This document shows, in pieces, positions 1 to 7,516 of a DNA stretch of 15,349 bases (positions are counted from its first letter, which is position 1; each line of letters begins with the position of its first letter). This stretch comes from CAZGTQ01 sp964528575 (GTDB lineage Bacteria > Planctomycetota > UBA1135 > GCA-002686595), in assembly GCA_964528575.1 (NCBI GenBank), contig CAZGTQ010000463.1:1-15349 (forward strand), read 5' to 3'. The notes beneath the pieces were generated by a model, which saw only the letters and a list, made by a program, of their open reading frames with translations, was not told the origin of the DNA and searched no databases. Position numbers and translations under genes: made by a program.

Positions 1-1
1 A

Positions 2-1300
2 CCCGCCGGCCCGACCGGGGCGCAAGGCGCGCAGGGAGCGACGGGAGCGCAGGGAGCGATGGGCGCGCAGGGAGCGACGGGTGCGCAAGGCGCGACCGGC
101 TCTCAAGGACCTGCGGGTCCGACGGGCACGTCCGGCGCCGATGGCGCCGACGGAGCCGACGGAGCGACCGGCGCGCAAGGCCCGGCCGGAGCGACCGGCG
201 CGCAAGGGCCGTCGGGCGCGCAGGGTCCGGCTGGTCCCACGGGCGCGCAGGGGTCGGCTGGTCCGACAGGAGCGCAGGGACCCGCGGGCGCGCAGGGGCC
301 GACCGGTCCGAACCAGCTCACGTCGAGCACGACGATCATCGGGAACATCACGTTCCCCGAGCGCGTGACCGTCGACGAGCTCGTCGCCAGCGACGTCGGC
401 TCCGCGGGCGTGGGCATCGTCGACGGCACCGCGACCGGCTCGAGCGGCGTCGGCGTCTTCGGGCGCGGCGACGTCGGTGTGCGCGGCGAGGGCACGACGG
501 CGACCGGCGTCGGCGTGCACGGCGAAGGGCCGGCGTTCGGGTACGGCGTCGAAGGGCGCAACGCCGGCTCGCTCGGCACGGGCGTGCTCGGCGTCGCCGA
601 AGGCGCGTCGGGTCCGAGCTTCGGCGTGCAAGGCCAGACGACGTCGCCGAGCGGGCGCGGGCTCTACGGGCTCGCGGCGTTCGGCTCGGGCACGACCTAC
701 GGCGTCCTGGGAGAGGTGTTCTCGCCGGGGGGCTACGGCGTGTTCTCGACCGGCGACTTCGGCGCGACCGGCACCAAGTCGTTCGTCGCGCCACACCCGA
801 CCGATCCGTCGCGCGAAGTGCGCTTCTACGCGCTCGAGGGCAACGAGTCCGGCACCTACTTCCGCGGCTCCGCGACGCTCGTCGACGGCCTCGCCGTGAT
901 CGAGGTGCCGTCCGACTTCCGCGCCGTCAGCGAGCTCGACGCGCTGACCGTGCATCTGACGCCGGTCGGCGCCTGGACGCCGCTGTGGGTCGAGTCGAAG
1001 AGCCTCGACCGCATCGTCGTCCGTGGCCAGGGCGAGGTCGCGTTCGACTACAAGGTGCACGGCGTGCGGCGCGGCTACGCGGACGTCGAGACGCTCGTCC
1101 CGAACGTCTCGTACCGGCCGACGTATCGCGGCGTTCCGTTCGGCACGCAGTACCCGCCCGAGGTCCAGCGCATGCTGATCGACGCAGGCATCGTCGACGA
1201 GCGGATGATCCCGAACGAGGACACCGCCGCGAGGCTCGGCTGGACGTTGCGCGACCCCGACACCGCGCCGCTGCCGCGCGCGCTCGAAGGAGGCCGCTAG
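2..1300 (+). CDS. Collagen-like (Gly-X-Y) surface protein, 5' end outside window
   Basis: The frame is open to the left edge, so the N-terminus is missing; 432 residues are visible. The first ~102 are Gly-X-Y triplets of GAQ, GPA, GPT, GAD and GAT type, expected to form a collagen-like triple-helical stalk. A region of short Gly-rich repeats of GVGVxG / GYGVxG type follows (about residues 130-250), probably a beta-rich trimeric section. The last ~180 residues begin with a GTKSFVxPHPTDPSREV motif, a C-terminal module seen in many bacterial collagen-like and tail-fibre-like proteins; I cannot name the family. An internal ATG at 59 lies within the triplets and is unlikely to be the true start. 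The protein is probably exported and surface-displayed, but the signal peptide is not visible. It sits 2 bp upstream of an IPT/TIG protein, suggesting one transcript. Confidence 0.88.
   Translation, partial: PAGPTGAQGAQGATGAQGAMGAQGATGAQGATGSQGPAGPTGTSGADGADGADGATGAQGPAGATGAQGPSGAQGPAGPTGAQGSAGPTGAQGPAGAQGPTGPNQLTSSTTIIGNITFPERVTVDELVASDVGSAGVGIVDGTATGSSGVGVFGRGDVGVRGEGTTATGVGVHGEGPAFGYGVEGRNAGSLGTGVLGVAEGASGPSFGVQGQTTSPSGRGLYGLAAFGSGTTYGVLGEVFSPGGYGVFSTGDFGATGTKSFVAPHPTDPSREVRFYALEGNESGTYFRGSATLVDGLAVIEVPSDFRAVSELDALTVHLTPVGAWTPLWVESKSLDRIVVRGQGEVAFDYKVHGVRRGYADVETLVPNVSYRPTYRGVPFGTQYPPEVQRMLIDAGIVDERMIPNEDTAARLGWTLRDPDTAPLPRALEGGR
1287..1293 (+). promoter_or_regulatory. Shine-Dalgarno for the IPT/TIG gene
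   Basis: AAGGAGG lies 9 nt upstream of the ATG at 1303, inside the last codons of the collagen-like gene. It is a near-perfect anti-16S match and fixes the start at 1303 rather than the in-frame upstream ATG at 985, which would overlap the collagen-like gene. Confidence 0.75.
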
Positions 1301-1302
1301 CG

Positions 1303-2157
1303 ATGCTCCGTACCCTCCTCCACACCCTCCTCCACATCGCCGCGCTCGTCGCCGCCGGCTCCCTCGTCGCCGCGCAAGTCGCGCAGAGCCCGGGCTATCG
1401 CCTGCTCGGGCTCGAGCTCGACGCCGGCGGCGGCGGAAGCGCGTCCTCGACGCACGCGGCGTTCGTCACGCTGCAGGACGGCGCGGGAGCGGGCCTCGAC
1501 TCCGGCCTCGGCGGAGCCGCCGTCGGCTTCGTCGCGATCCACGACCCGACGCCGACGATCCTGCCCGTCGTCTTCGCCGTGTCGCCGAGCTACGGCCCAG
1601 AAGCCGGCGGCACCGCGGTCACGATCTCCGGCCTCAACTTCACGAAGGGCACGGGGAGCGTGACCGCCGACGTCGACGGCAACCCGCTGACGAGCGTGCA
1701 GGTCGTCTCCGACATGCAGCTCCAGGCGCTCACGCCGCCGGGCACCCGCGGCCCGCGCGACGTCGGCGTGCAGACCTCGCTGGGGAGCACGATGCTCGCT
1801 GGCGGCTTCGTCTACACGCCCGCGGTCGTCGCGCCGCCGGCCGCCGCGATCGGCGGCCTGCTCGACCTGGAGAACTACGGCGAGCCGGGCGGCGTGTTCG
1901 ACCTCTACTACTCGAACGTCACGACGCAGATCCCGGTGCCGCCGTACGGCGAGCTCCTGATCGGTCCGACGCCGCTGATCACGCTCGCGGCCGGTCAGAG
2001 CTACCCCGCGCCCGACGGCGTCGCGCTCGTCCAGGTGCCCGTGCCGAACACGCCTGCGCTCGTCGGCCAGTCGCTGCACTTCCAGTCGCTCGCGGTGCTG
2101 TCGTTCGCGCCGCTCGACCTGCAGCTCACGAACCGCGCCAGCGTCGTGTTCCAGTAG
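1303..2157 (+). CDS. Secreted IPT/TIG-domain protein
   Basis: This 284-residue protein starts with a hydrophobic segment (about residues 4-24, LHTLLHIAALVAAGSLVAAQ) that looks like a signal peptide. A short Gly-rich linker follows, then an IPT/TIG immunoglobulin-like domain at about 88-172, recognised by 'VSPSYGPEAGGTAVTISG' near its start and an LTPPGTRG segment. The final ~100 residues form a beta-rich module (FDLYYS, PPYGELLIGPTPLI, PALVGQSLHFQS, TNRASVVF) that resembles the C-terminus of the beta-helix protein at 9175-10518. No enzyme motif is visible. It is probably an extracytoplasmic binding or structural protein made together with the collagen-like protein. A strong hairpin follows its stop codon. 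Confidence 0.82.
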   Translation: MLRTLLHTLLHIAALVAAGSLVAAQVAQSPGYRLLGLELDAGGGGSASSTHAAFVTLQDGAGAGLDSGLGGAAVGFVAIHDPTPTILPVVFAVSPSYGPEAGGTAVTISGLNFTKGTGSVTADVDGNPLTSVQVVSDMQLQALTPPGTRGPRDVGVQTSLGSTMLAGGFVYTPAVVAPPAAAIGGLLDLENYGEPGGVFDLYYSNVTTQIPVPPYGELLIGPTPLITLAAGQSYPAPDGVALVQVPVPNTPALVGQSLHFQSLAVLSFAPLDLQLTNRASVVFQ

Positions 2158-2175
2158 GCGGCCTCGGCAGAGAGC

Positions 2176-2211
2176 GAGCGGGCGGCGCGTCGCAGGACGC
2201 GCCGCCCGCTC
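2176..2211. terminator. Strong GC hairpin between convergent genes
   Basis: A perfect 16-bp inverted repeat (arms 2176-2191 and 2196-2211) encloses the 4-nt loop GCAG. It lies 18 bp after the stop of the IPT/TIG gene and about 40 bp from the stop of the minus-strand gene that converges on it, so it can serve both directions. No T-run follows on either strand, so it is a hairpin-only terminator or an RNA 3'-end stabiliser. Confidence 0.72.
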
Positions 2212-2226
2212 CTTCGGGGGCGTCGT

Positions 2227-2268
2227 TCAGTTCAGAGGCTGCGCCGCTCAGTTCAGAAGCTGCGCCGC
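2227..2268. repeat. Two tandem 21-bp direct repeats over a gene end
   Basis: Copies at 2227-2247 and 2248-2268 differ at one base (g/a). The stop codon of the minus-strand secreted protein (2253-2255) lies inside the second copy as read on +. A small tandem duplication may have reshaped this gene's end, since the same sequence continues past the stop. Confidence 0.8.
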
Positions 2269-2735
2269 GGGCCGCGCGCTTGCTCGCCGCAGGCGCAGCC
2301 GCGCTCGCTCCCGCCGCCCGCTCGGCTGCGCATCCCGTGCGGGCGCACGCGCCGCGGCTCCGGCTCCGGCCCCCGTTCTTCGTCGAAGCGCTGGCGCATC
2401 CGCTCGCGCATCCGCTCGTGGACCGCATGGCGACGCGCGCGCACGTCGCCGATCCGTTCGCGCAGGCGCTCGCGCAGCTCGTCGCGGCGCCCGGCGTCGG
2501 GGCCGCCCTCGCCGCGACGCTCACGCAGTTCCTCGCTGCGCTCGCGCACGTCGCCGAAGCGCTCGCGCATGGCCTCGCGCAGAGCGTCGCGCTGCTCGGG
2601 CGTCAGGCGCTCGTGCGGCGCGGGGGCGCGCTGGAAGCGCTCGGGGAACGGGCGCGGGCCGCGCTGGGCGGACGCCGGGGCGCCGGCCGTCATGAGCGCG
2701 AGCCCGGCGAGGAGGGCGATGGTGATCGTTCGCAT
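2253..2735 (-). CDS. Secreted Arg-rich LTxxQ (Spy/CpxP-like) small protein
   Basis: This 160-residue protein begins with a clear signal peptide (MRTITIALLAGLALMTAGAP, then ASA|Q, cleavage near residue 23). An LTPEQ motif at 44-48 starts a long charged helix, as in the LTxxQ/Spy-CpxP group of periplasmic stress or metal-responsive chaperones. The helix is duplicated: 'RERFGDVRERSEELRERR' (about 57-74) is echoed about 35 residues later by 'RERIGDVRARRHAVHERM'. The tail is Arg/Gly/Pro-rich with one CAC pair at 147-149 and may be poorly structured. AAAGGA lies 8 nt upstream of the ATG and supports this start. It is divergent from an ECF sigma fusion, an arrangement compatible with regulation by that sigma factor. 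The family match is to a short motif and overall composition, so the function is tentative. Confidence 0.68.
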   Translation of the reverse strand: MRTITIALLAGLALMTAGAPASAQRGPRPFPERFQRAPAPHERLTPEQRDALREAMRERFGDVRERSEELRERRGEGGPDAGRRDELRERLRERIGDVRARRHAVHERMRERMRQRFDEERGPEPEPRRVRPHGMRSRAGGGSERGCACGEQARGPRRSF

Positions 2736-2743
2736 GGCGTGTG

Positions 2744-2749
2744 TCCTTT
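2744..2749 (-). promoter_or_regulatory. Shine-Dalgarno of the LTxxQ protein
   Basis: AAAGGA on the minus strand lies 8 nt before the ATG at 2735. It supports that start, which also gives a clean signal peptide. Confidence 0.65.
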
Positions 2750-2855
2750 CCGCAAACGAGGAACCGGCGCCCGCGAGCGAGGTTTCGCGCGATCCTCGGC
2801 AACGGTCGCGGCGACGTCCGCATCGTCACCGTAGAACGCCGCGCAGGCCGCCGCC

Positions 2856-5432
2856 ATGAGCCCCCTCCCGACCGACCCCGAGACGCTGCTCGCCCACGGC
2901 GCGTGGGTGCGAGCGCTCGCCCGCCGGCTCGTCCGCGACTCCGCGGAGGCCGACGACGTCGTGCAGGAAGCGTGGCTCGCGGCGCTGCGCCGGCCGCCGC
3001 GCGAGGGCGCGTCCGTGCGCGCGTGGCTCGCGCGCGTCGTGCGCAACGCCGCGCTCCAGAAGGCGCGCAGCGAGGGCGGACGCGCGGCGCGCGAGCGGCG
3101 CACGGCGCGCGAGGAAGCGCTCCCGTCGCCCGACGAGCTGCTCGAGCGCGTCGAATTGCAGCGCCTCGTCGTCGACGAGGTCGTGCGCCTGGACGAGCCG
3201 TACCGCAGCGCCGTGCTGCTGCGCTACTTCGAAGGTCTCGACGCCGCCGAGATCGCGCGCCGTGAGGGCGTGCCGGCGGCGACGGTGCGTTCGCGCGTCA
3301 AGCGCGGCCTCGACGCGTTGCGCGAGCGCCTCGACGCGCGCTACGGCGGCGAGCGACGCGCGTGGGCGCTCGCGCTCGCGCCGCTCGCGCTGCCGCCGCG
3401 CGGCGCCGCGCTCACGAGCACGAGCACGACTCTGGTCACGGGAGCATCGATCATGAGCATCGCCACGAAGATCGCACTCGCCGCCGGCGCCATCGCGCTG
3501 GCCACCGCCGCAGTCGTGATGAGCACGCGCTCGGACGTGCCGGGGCACGACCCGGGCACGCTCGCGGCCACGTCCGTTCCCGAGCCCGCGGGCGAGCAGC
3601 CGTCCGCGACGCCCGACGCGAACCTCGCCGAGCGCGCGCCCGAGCGGGTCGCGGAGCGCGCGGTCGTGCCGGCGAGCGGCGCGAGCGCGAGCGCCGCGCC
3701 GGCGCCGGCGCCCGCGGCAGGCGGCGCGGGCGACGCGCTGCTCGAGGCGCGCATCGTCGACGAGCGCGGAGTGGGGGTGCCCGGCGCGCGTCTCGCCATC
3801 CTCGGCGGGCCCGCGACGAACGCAGACGCGTCCGGCGCCGTCTTCTTGCGCGTCCCGCTCGACGTCGAGCGCGACTTCCGCCCGCTCGTCTACGGCGCTG
3901 CGGGTTACGCGAGCGAGCTCGTCGAGGCGACGCTCGTCGCCGGCGAGACGACCCGGTTGGGCGACCTCGCGGTCGAGCTCGGCGCGACGATCGGCGGAAC
4001 GGTGCTCGACGAGCTCGGCGCGCCCGTGGTGGACGCGCACGTGTGGGCGGACGACGGCGAGCCCGGGGACGAGACGCCGGACGAGCTGCGCCGGCGTGGG
4101 CGTCGCGACGGCGGCGCGGCCGAGGCGCTCGCGGCGTTCACGGACGAGAGCGGTCGCTTCGAGCTGGAGGGCGTGCCGCTGGGGCCGTTGCGCGCCTGGA
4201 CGACCGCTCCGGGGCGCGTCTACGCGTGGTCGGAGCCGCTCGTGCTCGAGCCGGGAGAGCGGCGCCTCGGTCTCGAGCTGCGCCTGCCCCGGCTCGCGCC
4301 CGAGGACACGATCGAGGGCGTCGTGGTCGACCCCGCCGGCGAGCCGGTCGCGAACGCGCCGATCGACTTCCGCTTCGAGTCGCCCGGCTTCGGCATGGCC
4401 GGCGCCGTATTCGCCGACGAGCGCGGCCGCTTCGAGCTGCTCCTGTGGCGCGACACCGAGCACGACCTCACCGCACGCGATCCCGATGGCCGTCACGGCC
4501 CCGCGGTCGCCACGGGGCTCGTCGGCGGCATGCGCGACGTCGAGCTGCGTCTCACGGAGCTGCGCGAGCTCGAGCTGCTCGTGCACGACGCCGAGGAACG
4601 GCCGGTCGAGCGCTACGGCTACGCCGTCGAGGTGCTGCGTGACGGCTCGAGCCCGCCGCTCGAGGAGGCGGTCGAAGAGCGGCCCGGCGGCGTCGTGAGG
4701 ATCGCCGCGCCGGAGGCGACGTTCGAGATCGAGGTGCGCGCGCCCGGCTTCGCAACGCGCCGGCTCGGGCCGTTCGATCCCGAGAACCTGCCCGAGCGCG
4801 TCGCGTGCGAGCTCGACGAGGCGGGCGGCGTGCGCGGGCGCGTGATCGCGGCGGGCGAGCCCGTCGCCGGCGCGCGCGTCGAGCTCTGGGCGCTGGTCGA
4901 CCCGGCCATCGAGATGGATTGCGACGGCTTCGCGAGCGCGGTGACGTGCACGCCGAGCGGCTTCGCGACGACCGTAGCCGACGGGTCGTTCACGTTCGCC
5001 GTGCCGTCCGACGGCACGTACCGCGTGCGCGCCGAGAAGAAAGGTTGGGCGCCCGCCGAGAGCGTAGACCTCGTCGTCGCTGGACGCGGTGCCGTCGACG
5101 GCGTCGAGCTCCGGCTCGACCGCGGCGGCACGCTCGTCGTGCGCGCGCGCCATGCGGACGGAACCGCGGGAATCGGCGTCGTCGTCGGCGTGGCGCGCGG
5201 CGACGCGAACCCGCTCATCGGGCGCACCGACGAGAGCGGACGCATCGTGTTCGAGCGCGTCGTCCCCGGCCGCTGGAACGTGAAGCGGCTCGCGAGCGAG
5301 CCCAGCCCGACGACCAGCACCGCGACCGCGACCGGGCGCGAGCCCGGCGTAGAGCCTCCCCCGTTGCCCTGGGTGATCGTCGTTCCCGCGGGCGGCACCG
5401 CGACGTACGACCTCGACGTCGGCGAGCGCTGA
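2856..5432 (+). CDS. ECF sigma factor fused to a TM helix and carboxypeptidase-regulatory-like repeats
   Basis: This is an 858-residue fusion. Residues ~10-75 are sigma region 2 (ADDVVQEAWLAAL; VRAWLARVVRNAAL) and ~100-160 are region 4 (LDEPYRSAVLLRYFEGLDAA, then EIARREGVPAATVRSRVKRG), a standard ECF sigma core of about 165 residues. An Ala/Ser/Thr-rich linker leads to one membrane helix at about 204-222, then a Pro/Ala/Glu-rich stalk (225-292). About 560 residues of CpD/Cna-B-like beta-sandwich repeats follow (roughly 296-375, 376-475, 484-575, 655-752, 756-815). The expected topology is sigma domain in the cytoplasm and CpD array outside. A conserved Cys pair (689, 698) could form a disulfide. 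No separate anti-sigma gene is adjacent, so the tail may restrain the sigma domain itself (inference). A possible internal start at Met200 has its own Shine-Dalgarno. No good Shine-Dalgarno is visible before 2856. Confidence 0.87.
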   Translation: MSPLPTDPETLLAHGAWVRALARRLVRDSAEADDVVQEAWLAALRRPPREGASVRAWLARVVRNAALQKARSEGGRAARERRTAREEALPSPDELLERVELQRLVVDEVVRLDEPYRSAVLLRYFEGLDAAEIARREGVPAATVRSRVKRGLDALRERLDARYGGERRAWALALAPLALPPRGAALTSTSTTLVTGASIMSIATKIALAAGAIALATAAVVMSTRSDVPGHDPGTLAATSVPEPAGEQPSATPDANLAERAPERVAERAVVPASGASASAAPAPAPAAGGAGDALLEARIVDERGVGVPGARLAILGGPATNADASGAVFLRVPLDVERDFRPLVYGAAGYASELVEATLVAGETTRLGDLAVELGATIGGTVLDELGAPVVDAHVWADDGEPGDETPDELRRRGRRDGGAAEALAAFTDESGRFELEGVPLGPLRAWTTAPGRVYAWSEPLVLEPGERRLGLELRLPRLAPEDTIEGVVVDPAGEPVANAPIDFRFESPGFGMAGAVFADERGRFELLLWRDTEHDLTARDPDGRHGPAVATGLVGGMRDVELRLTELRELELLVHDAEERPVERYGYAVEVLRDGSSPPLEEAVEERPGGVVRIAAPEATFEIEVRAPGFATRRLGPFDPENLPERVACELDEAGGVRGRVIAAGEPVAGARVELWALVDPAIEMDCDGFASAVTCTPSGFATTVADGSFTFAVPSDGTYRVRAEKKGWAPAESVDLVVAGRGAVDGVELRLDRGGTLVVRARHADGTAGIGVVVGVARGDANPLIGRTDESGRIVFERVVPGRWNVKRLASEPSPTTSTATATGREPGVEPPPLPWVIVVPAGGTATYDLDVGER
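3434..3546 (+). repeat. Left end of the tandem duplication, copy 1
   Basis: These 113 bp recur at 5503-5615 with 9 mismatches by hand alignment. The block holds the ACGGGAG ribosome-binding-like sequence, an ATG (3453) and the membrane helix. It marks where the duplicated unit begins inside the sigma-fusion gene. Confidence 0.9.
3438..3444 (+). promoter_or_regulatory. Possible internal Shine-Dalgarno before Met200 of the sigma fusion
   Basis: ACGGGAG lies 8 nt before the in-frame ATG at 3453. The same sequence at the same spacing precedes the genuine start of the duplicate gene at 5522. It may allow a sigma-free membrane protein to be translated from the 3' two thirds of this gene. Confidence 0.4.
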
Positions 5433-5504
5433 CTCGCTTCGCGCTGCGCTCGCCGCTACGATCGGCCGTTCGCGCGCGACGTCGAGAGCCCCGCGCGCGC
5501 CCGG
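5367..5504 (+). repeat. Right end of the duplicated unit, copy 1, including a 72-bp spacer
   Basis: These 138 bp match 7451-7588 with three mismatches. The last 72 bp (5433-5504), after the stop codon, are identical in both copies although they are non-coding. The block ends at GG, which is also the first GG of the left-end repeat, so the tandem junction is at 5503-5504. Confidence 0.93.
5422..5453 (+). terminator. Weak hairpin over the stop codon of the sigma fusion
   Basis: GCGAGCGC (5422-5429) pairs with GCGCTCGC (5446-5453) around a 16-nt loop that starts with the TGA. The same structure with 7 bp occurs at 7506-7537. No T-run follows. It may be an attenuator, an RNA-stabilising hairpin, or chance in GC-rich DNA. 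Confidence 0.25.
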
Positions 5505-5615
5505 TCACGGGAGTATCGATCATGGGCACCCCCACGAAGGTCGCACTCGCCGCCGGCGCCGTCGTGCTGGCCACCGCCGCGGTCGTGATGAGCACGCGCT
5601 CGAACGTGCCGGGGC
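5503..5615 (+). repeat. Left end of the tandem duplication, copy 2
   Basis: Second copy of the block at 3434-3546, about 92% identical, joined directly to the spacer that follows copy 1. It holds the ribosome-binding sequence, ATG and membrane helix of the sigma-less duplicate. Confidence 0.9.
5507..5513 (+). promoter_or_regulatory. Shine-Dalgarno of the sigma-less duplicate
   Basis: ACGGGAG lies 8 nt before the ATG at 5522. It fixes the start of the duplicate gene, whose frame stays open far upstream into the preceding gene without meaning. Confidence 0.6.
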
Positions 5616-7516
5616 CGTCTCCCGCGACCGTCGCCGCGCGCGCCGACGAGGAGCGCGCCGGCGAGCGCGAGCGCGAGCGCGAGCCTGCGTCGATCGTCGC
5701 CGCGCCCAGCGCCGACACGGAGCGCGCGGCCGTCCGCCCGAGCGCCGAAGACGCGCCCGCGAGCGCGCAGGCGCAGCAGGCGCCGCCCGCCGCCGAGCTC
5801 GTCGCACTCGTCGAGGCGCGCGTGGTCGACGCGCGCGGCGTCGGCATCCCGAGCGCGTGGCTCGAGGGGCCCGACGACGCGCGCGCGATGAGCGACGGGT
5901 CGGGCTTCGTCGAGCTGCGCGTGCCGCTCGAGATCGAGCATTCCTTCGTCGAGCTCGTCTACGGCGCCCCCGGCTACGCGCGGGGGATCGTCGAGGCGAC
6001 GCTGGACGCGGGTCGGACCGCTCGCCTCGGCGAGCTCGTCGCGCAGCTTGGCGCGACGATCGCGGGCGTCGTGCTCGACGAGATCGGTGGCGCGGTCGCG
6101 GGCGCGTCGGTGTGGGCGGACGCCACGGAGCCGACGGACGAGACGCCCGAGGAGCTGCGGCGCCGCGGCCGGCGCTGGTTCCGCTCGGGATCCGACTCCG
6201 CGCTCGCCGTGCGGACGGACGCGAGCGGGATCTTCGTGCTCGAGGGCGTTGCGCTCGACCCGGTGCGCGTGTGGGCGACGAAGCAAGGTCACGTGCACGC
6301 GTGGACGGAGCCGATCGTGCTCCAACCGGGCGAGCGGCGCCTGGGCATCGAGCTGCGCCTGCCCGAGCTCGGTCCCGAGGACAGCTTCTCGGGCGTCGTG
6401 CTCGATCCGTTCGGCGAGCCGCTCGCCAACGCGGCGATCGACTACTCGTTCGAGGCGGGGGACTTCGGCATGAGCGGCGGGGTCTTCGCGGATCAGAACG
6501 GGCGCTTCAGCATGCTGCTGTGGCGCGACGTCGAGCACGACCTCGTGGCGCGCGACCGAGAGGACCGCTACGGCGTCGCGTTCGCCCACGGTGTGCGCGG
6601 AGGCATGCACGACGTCGAGATGCAGCTCACCGAGCTGCGCGAGCTCGAGCTCGTCGTGCGTGACGGCGACGGCGAGCCGGTGGACGGTTACCGCTGCCGC
6701 GTGGTCACGCACACGCGCTCCCTCGGGGGGACGCGCCAGCACGTCACGTATCCGGAGCTCGACGAGCGGCCGGGCGACGTCGCGATCGTGCGCGTGCCCG
6801 AGGCGCGCTTCTCGCTCGACGTGGACGCGCCCGGGTACGCGGCGCGCACGCTCGGGCCGTACGACCCCGAGTCCGCGCCGCGTCGCGTCGAGTGCGTCCT
6901 CGAGCCGGGGGCGGGGATCAGCGGACGCGTGACCGCCGCCGGCGCGCCGGTGCCGGGGGCCTCGGTCCGGCTCTACCGGGTCGGGGAGGATCTCGTGCTC
7001 GAGTGCGACGGGTTCCCGAGCGCGGTGGAGTGCAGCTACGTGACGTTCGCGCACACGGACTCGGAGGGCGCGTACACGCTCGTACCGGAGGAGGACGGCG
7101 TGTACCGGGTCCGCGTCGAAGCGGAGGGACACGCGCCGGCGGAGAGCGATGACTTCGTCGTTGCGGGGCCGAGCCGGATCGACGGGATCGATCTCGTGCT
7201 CGACGAGGGCGGGACGCTCGTGGTGCAGGTGCGCGGCGCGGACGGGACGGCCGCTGTGGGGACGGTCGTCGCGATCTCGCGCGGCGACGCGAACGAGCTC
7301 GTCGCGCGCGCGGGCGACGACGGGCGCGCCGTGTTCGAGCGCATCGTCCCCGGCCGCTGGAACGTCGAGTCGCTCGCGGCGGAGCCGGACCCGTCCCACA
7401 GCGAGTCGACCGCGTACTCGCTCCCGTCCGGCGAGGAGCGTCCCGAGCTCCCCTGGGTGGTCGTCGTTCCCGCCGGCGGCACCGCGACGTACGACCTCGA
7501 CGTCGGCGAGCGTTGA
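5522..7516 (+). CDS. Membrane-anchored CpD-repeat protein, sigma-less duplicate of the preceding gene
   Basis: This 664-residue protein aligns along its whole length with residues 200-858 of the upstream sigma fusion. An N-terminal membrane helix (about 5-23) is followed by a charged, low-complexity stalk rich in Glu, Arg and Ala (about 35-95). The same series of CpD/Cna-B-like domains comes next, including the conserved Cys pair in an ECDGFPSAVEC segment. The last 20 residues are nearly identical in the two proteins, while the middle has diverged. It probably faces the periplasm or cell surface, anchored by the helix. No catalytic motif is visible, and these folds usually bind ligands or form stalks. 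The gene arose by tandem duplication starting at the internal ATG of its neighbour. It could be an independent receptor, a decoy for the sigma fusion's ligand, or part of an oligomer with it. Confidence 0.87.
   Translation: MGTPTKVALAAGAVVLATAAVVMSTRSNVPGPSPATVAARADEERAGEREREREPASIVAAPSADTERAAVRPSAEDAPASAQAQQAPPAAELVALVEARVVDARGVGIPSAWLEGPDDARAMSDGSGFVELRVPLEIEHSFVELVYGAPGYARGIVEATLDAGRTARLGELVAQLGATIAGVVLDEIGGAVAGASVWADATEPTDETPEELRRRGRRWFRSGSDSALAVRTDASGIFVLEGVALDPVRVWATKQGHVHAWTEPIVLQPGERRLGIELRLPELGPEDSFSGVVLDPFGEPLANAAIDYSFEAGDFGMSGGVFADQNGRFSMLLWRDVEHDLVARDREDRYGVAFAHGVRGGMHDVEMQLTELRELELVVRDGDGEPVDGYRCRVVTHTRSLGGTRQHVTYPELDERPGDVAIVRVPEARFSLDVDAPGYAARTLGPYDPESAPRRVECVLEPGAGISGRVTAAGAPVPGASVRLYRVGEDLVLECDGFPSAVECSYVTFAHTDSEGAYTLVPEEDGVYRVRVEAEGHAPAESDDFVVAGPSRIDGIDLVLDEGGTLVVQVRGADGTAAVGTVVAISRGDANELVARAGDDGRAVFERIVPGRWNVESLAAEPDPSHSESTAYSLPSGEERPELPWVVVVPAGGTATYDLDVGER

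Noticed and set aside
2760..2765. GGAACC as the -35 element of a self-regulated ECF promoter upstream of 2856
   Set aside because: The hexamer fits ECF -35 elements, but no matching -10 element lies 16-17 bp downstream, and one such hexamer is likely by chance in the region.
2826..5153. Long open frame antisense to the sigma-CpD gene
   Set aside because: In DNA this GC-rich, antisense frames stay open by chance. Its translation is Arg/Ala/Asp/His-rich low complexity, while the + frame shows clear sigma and CpD domains.
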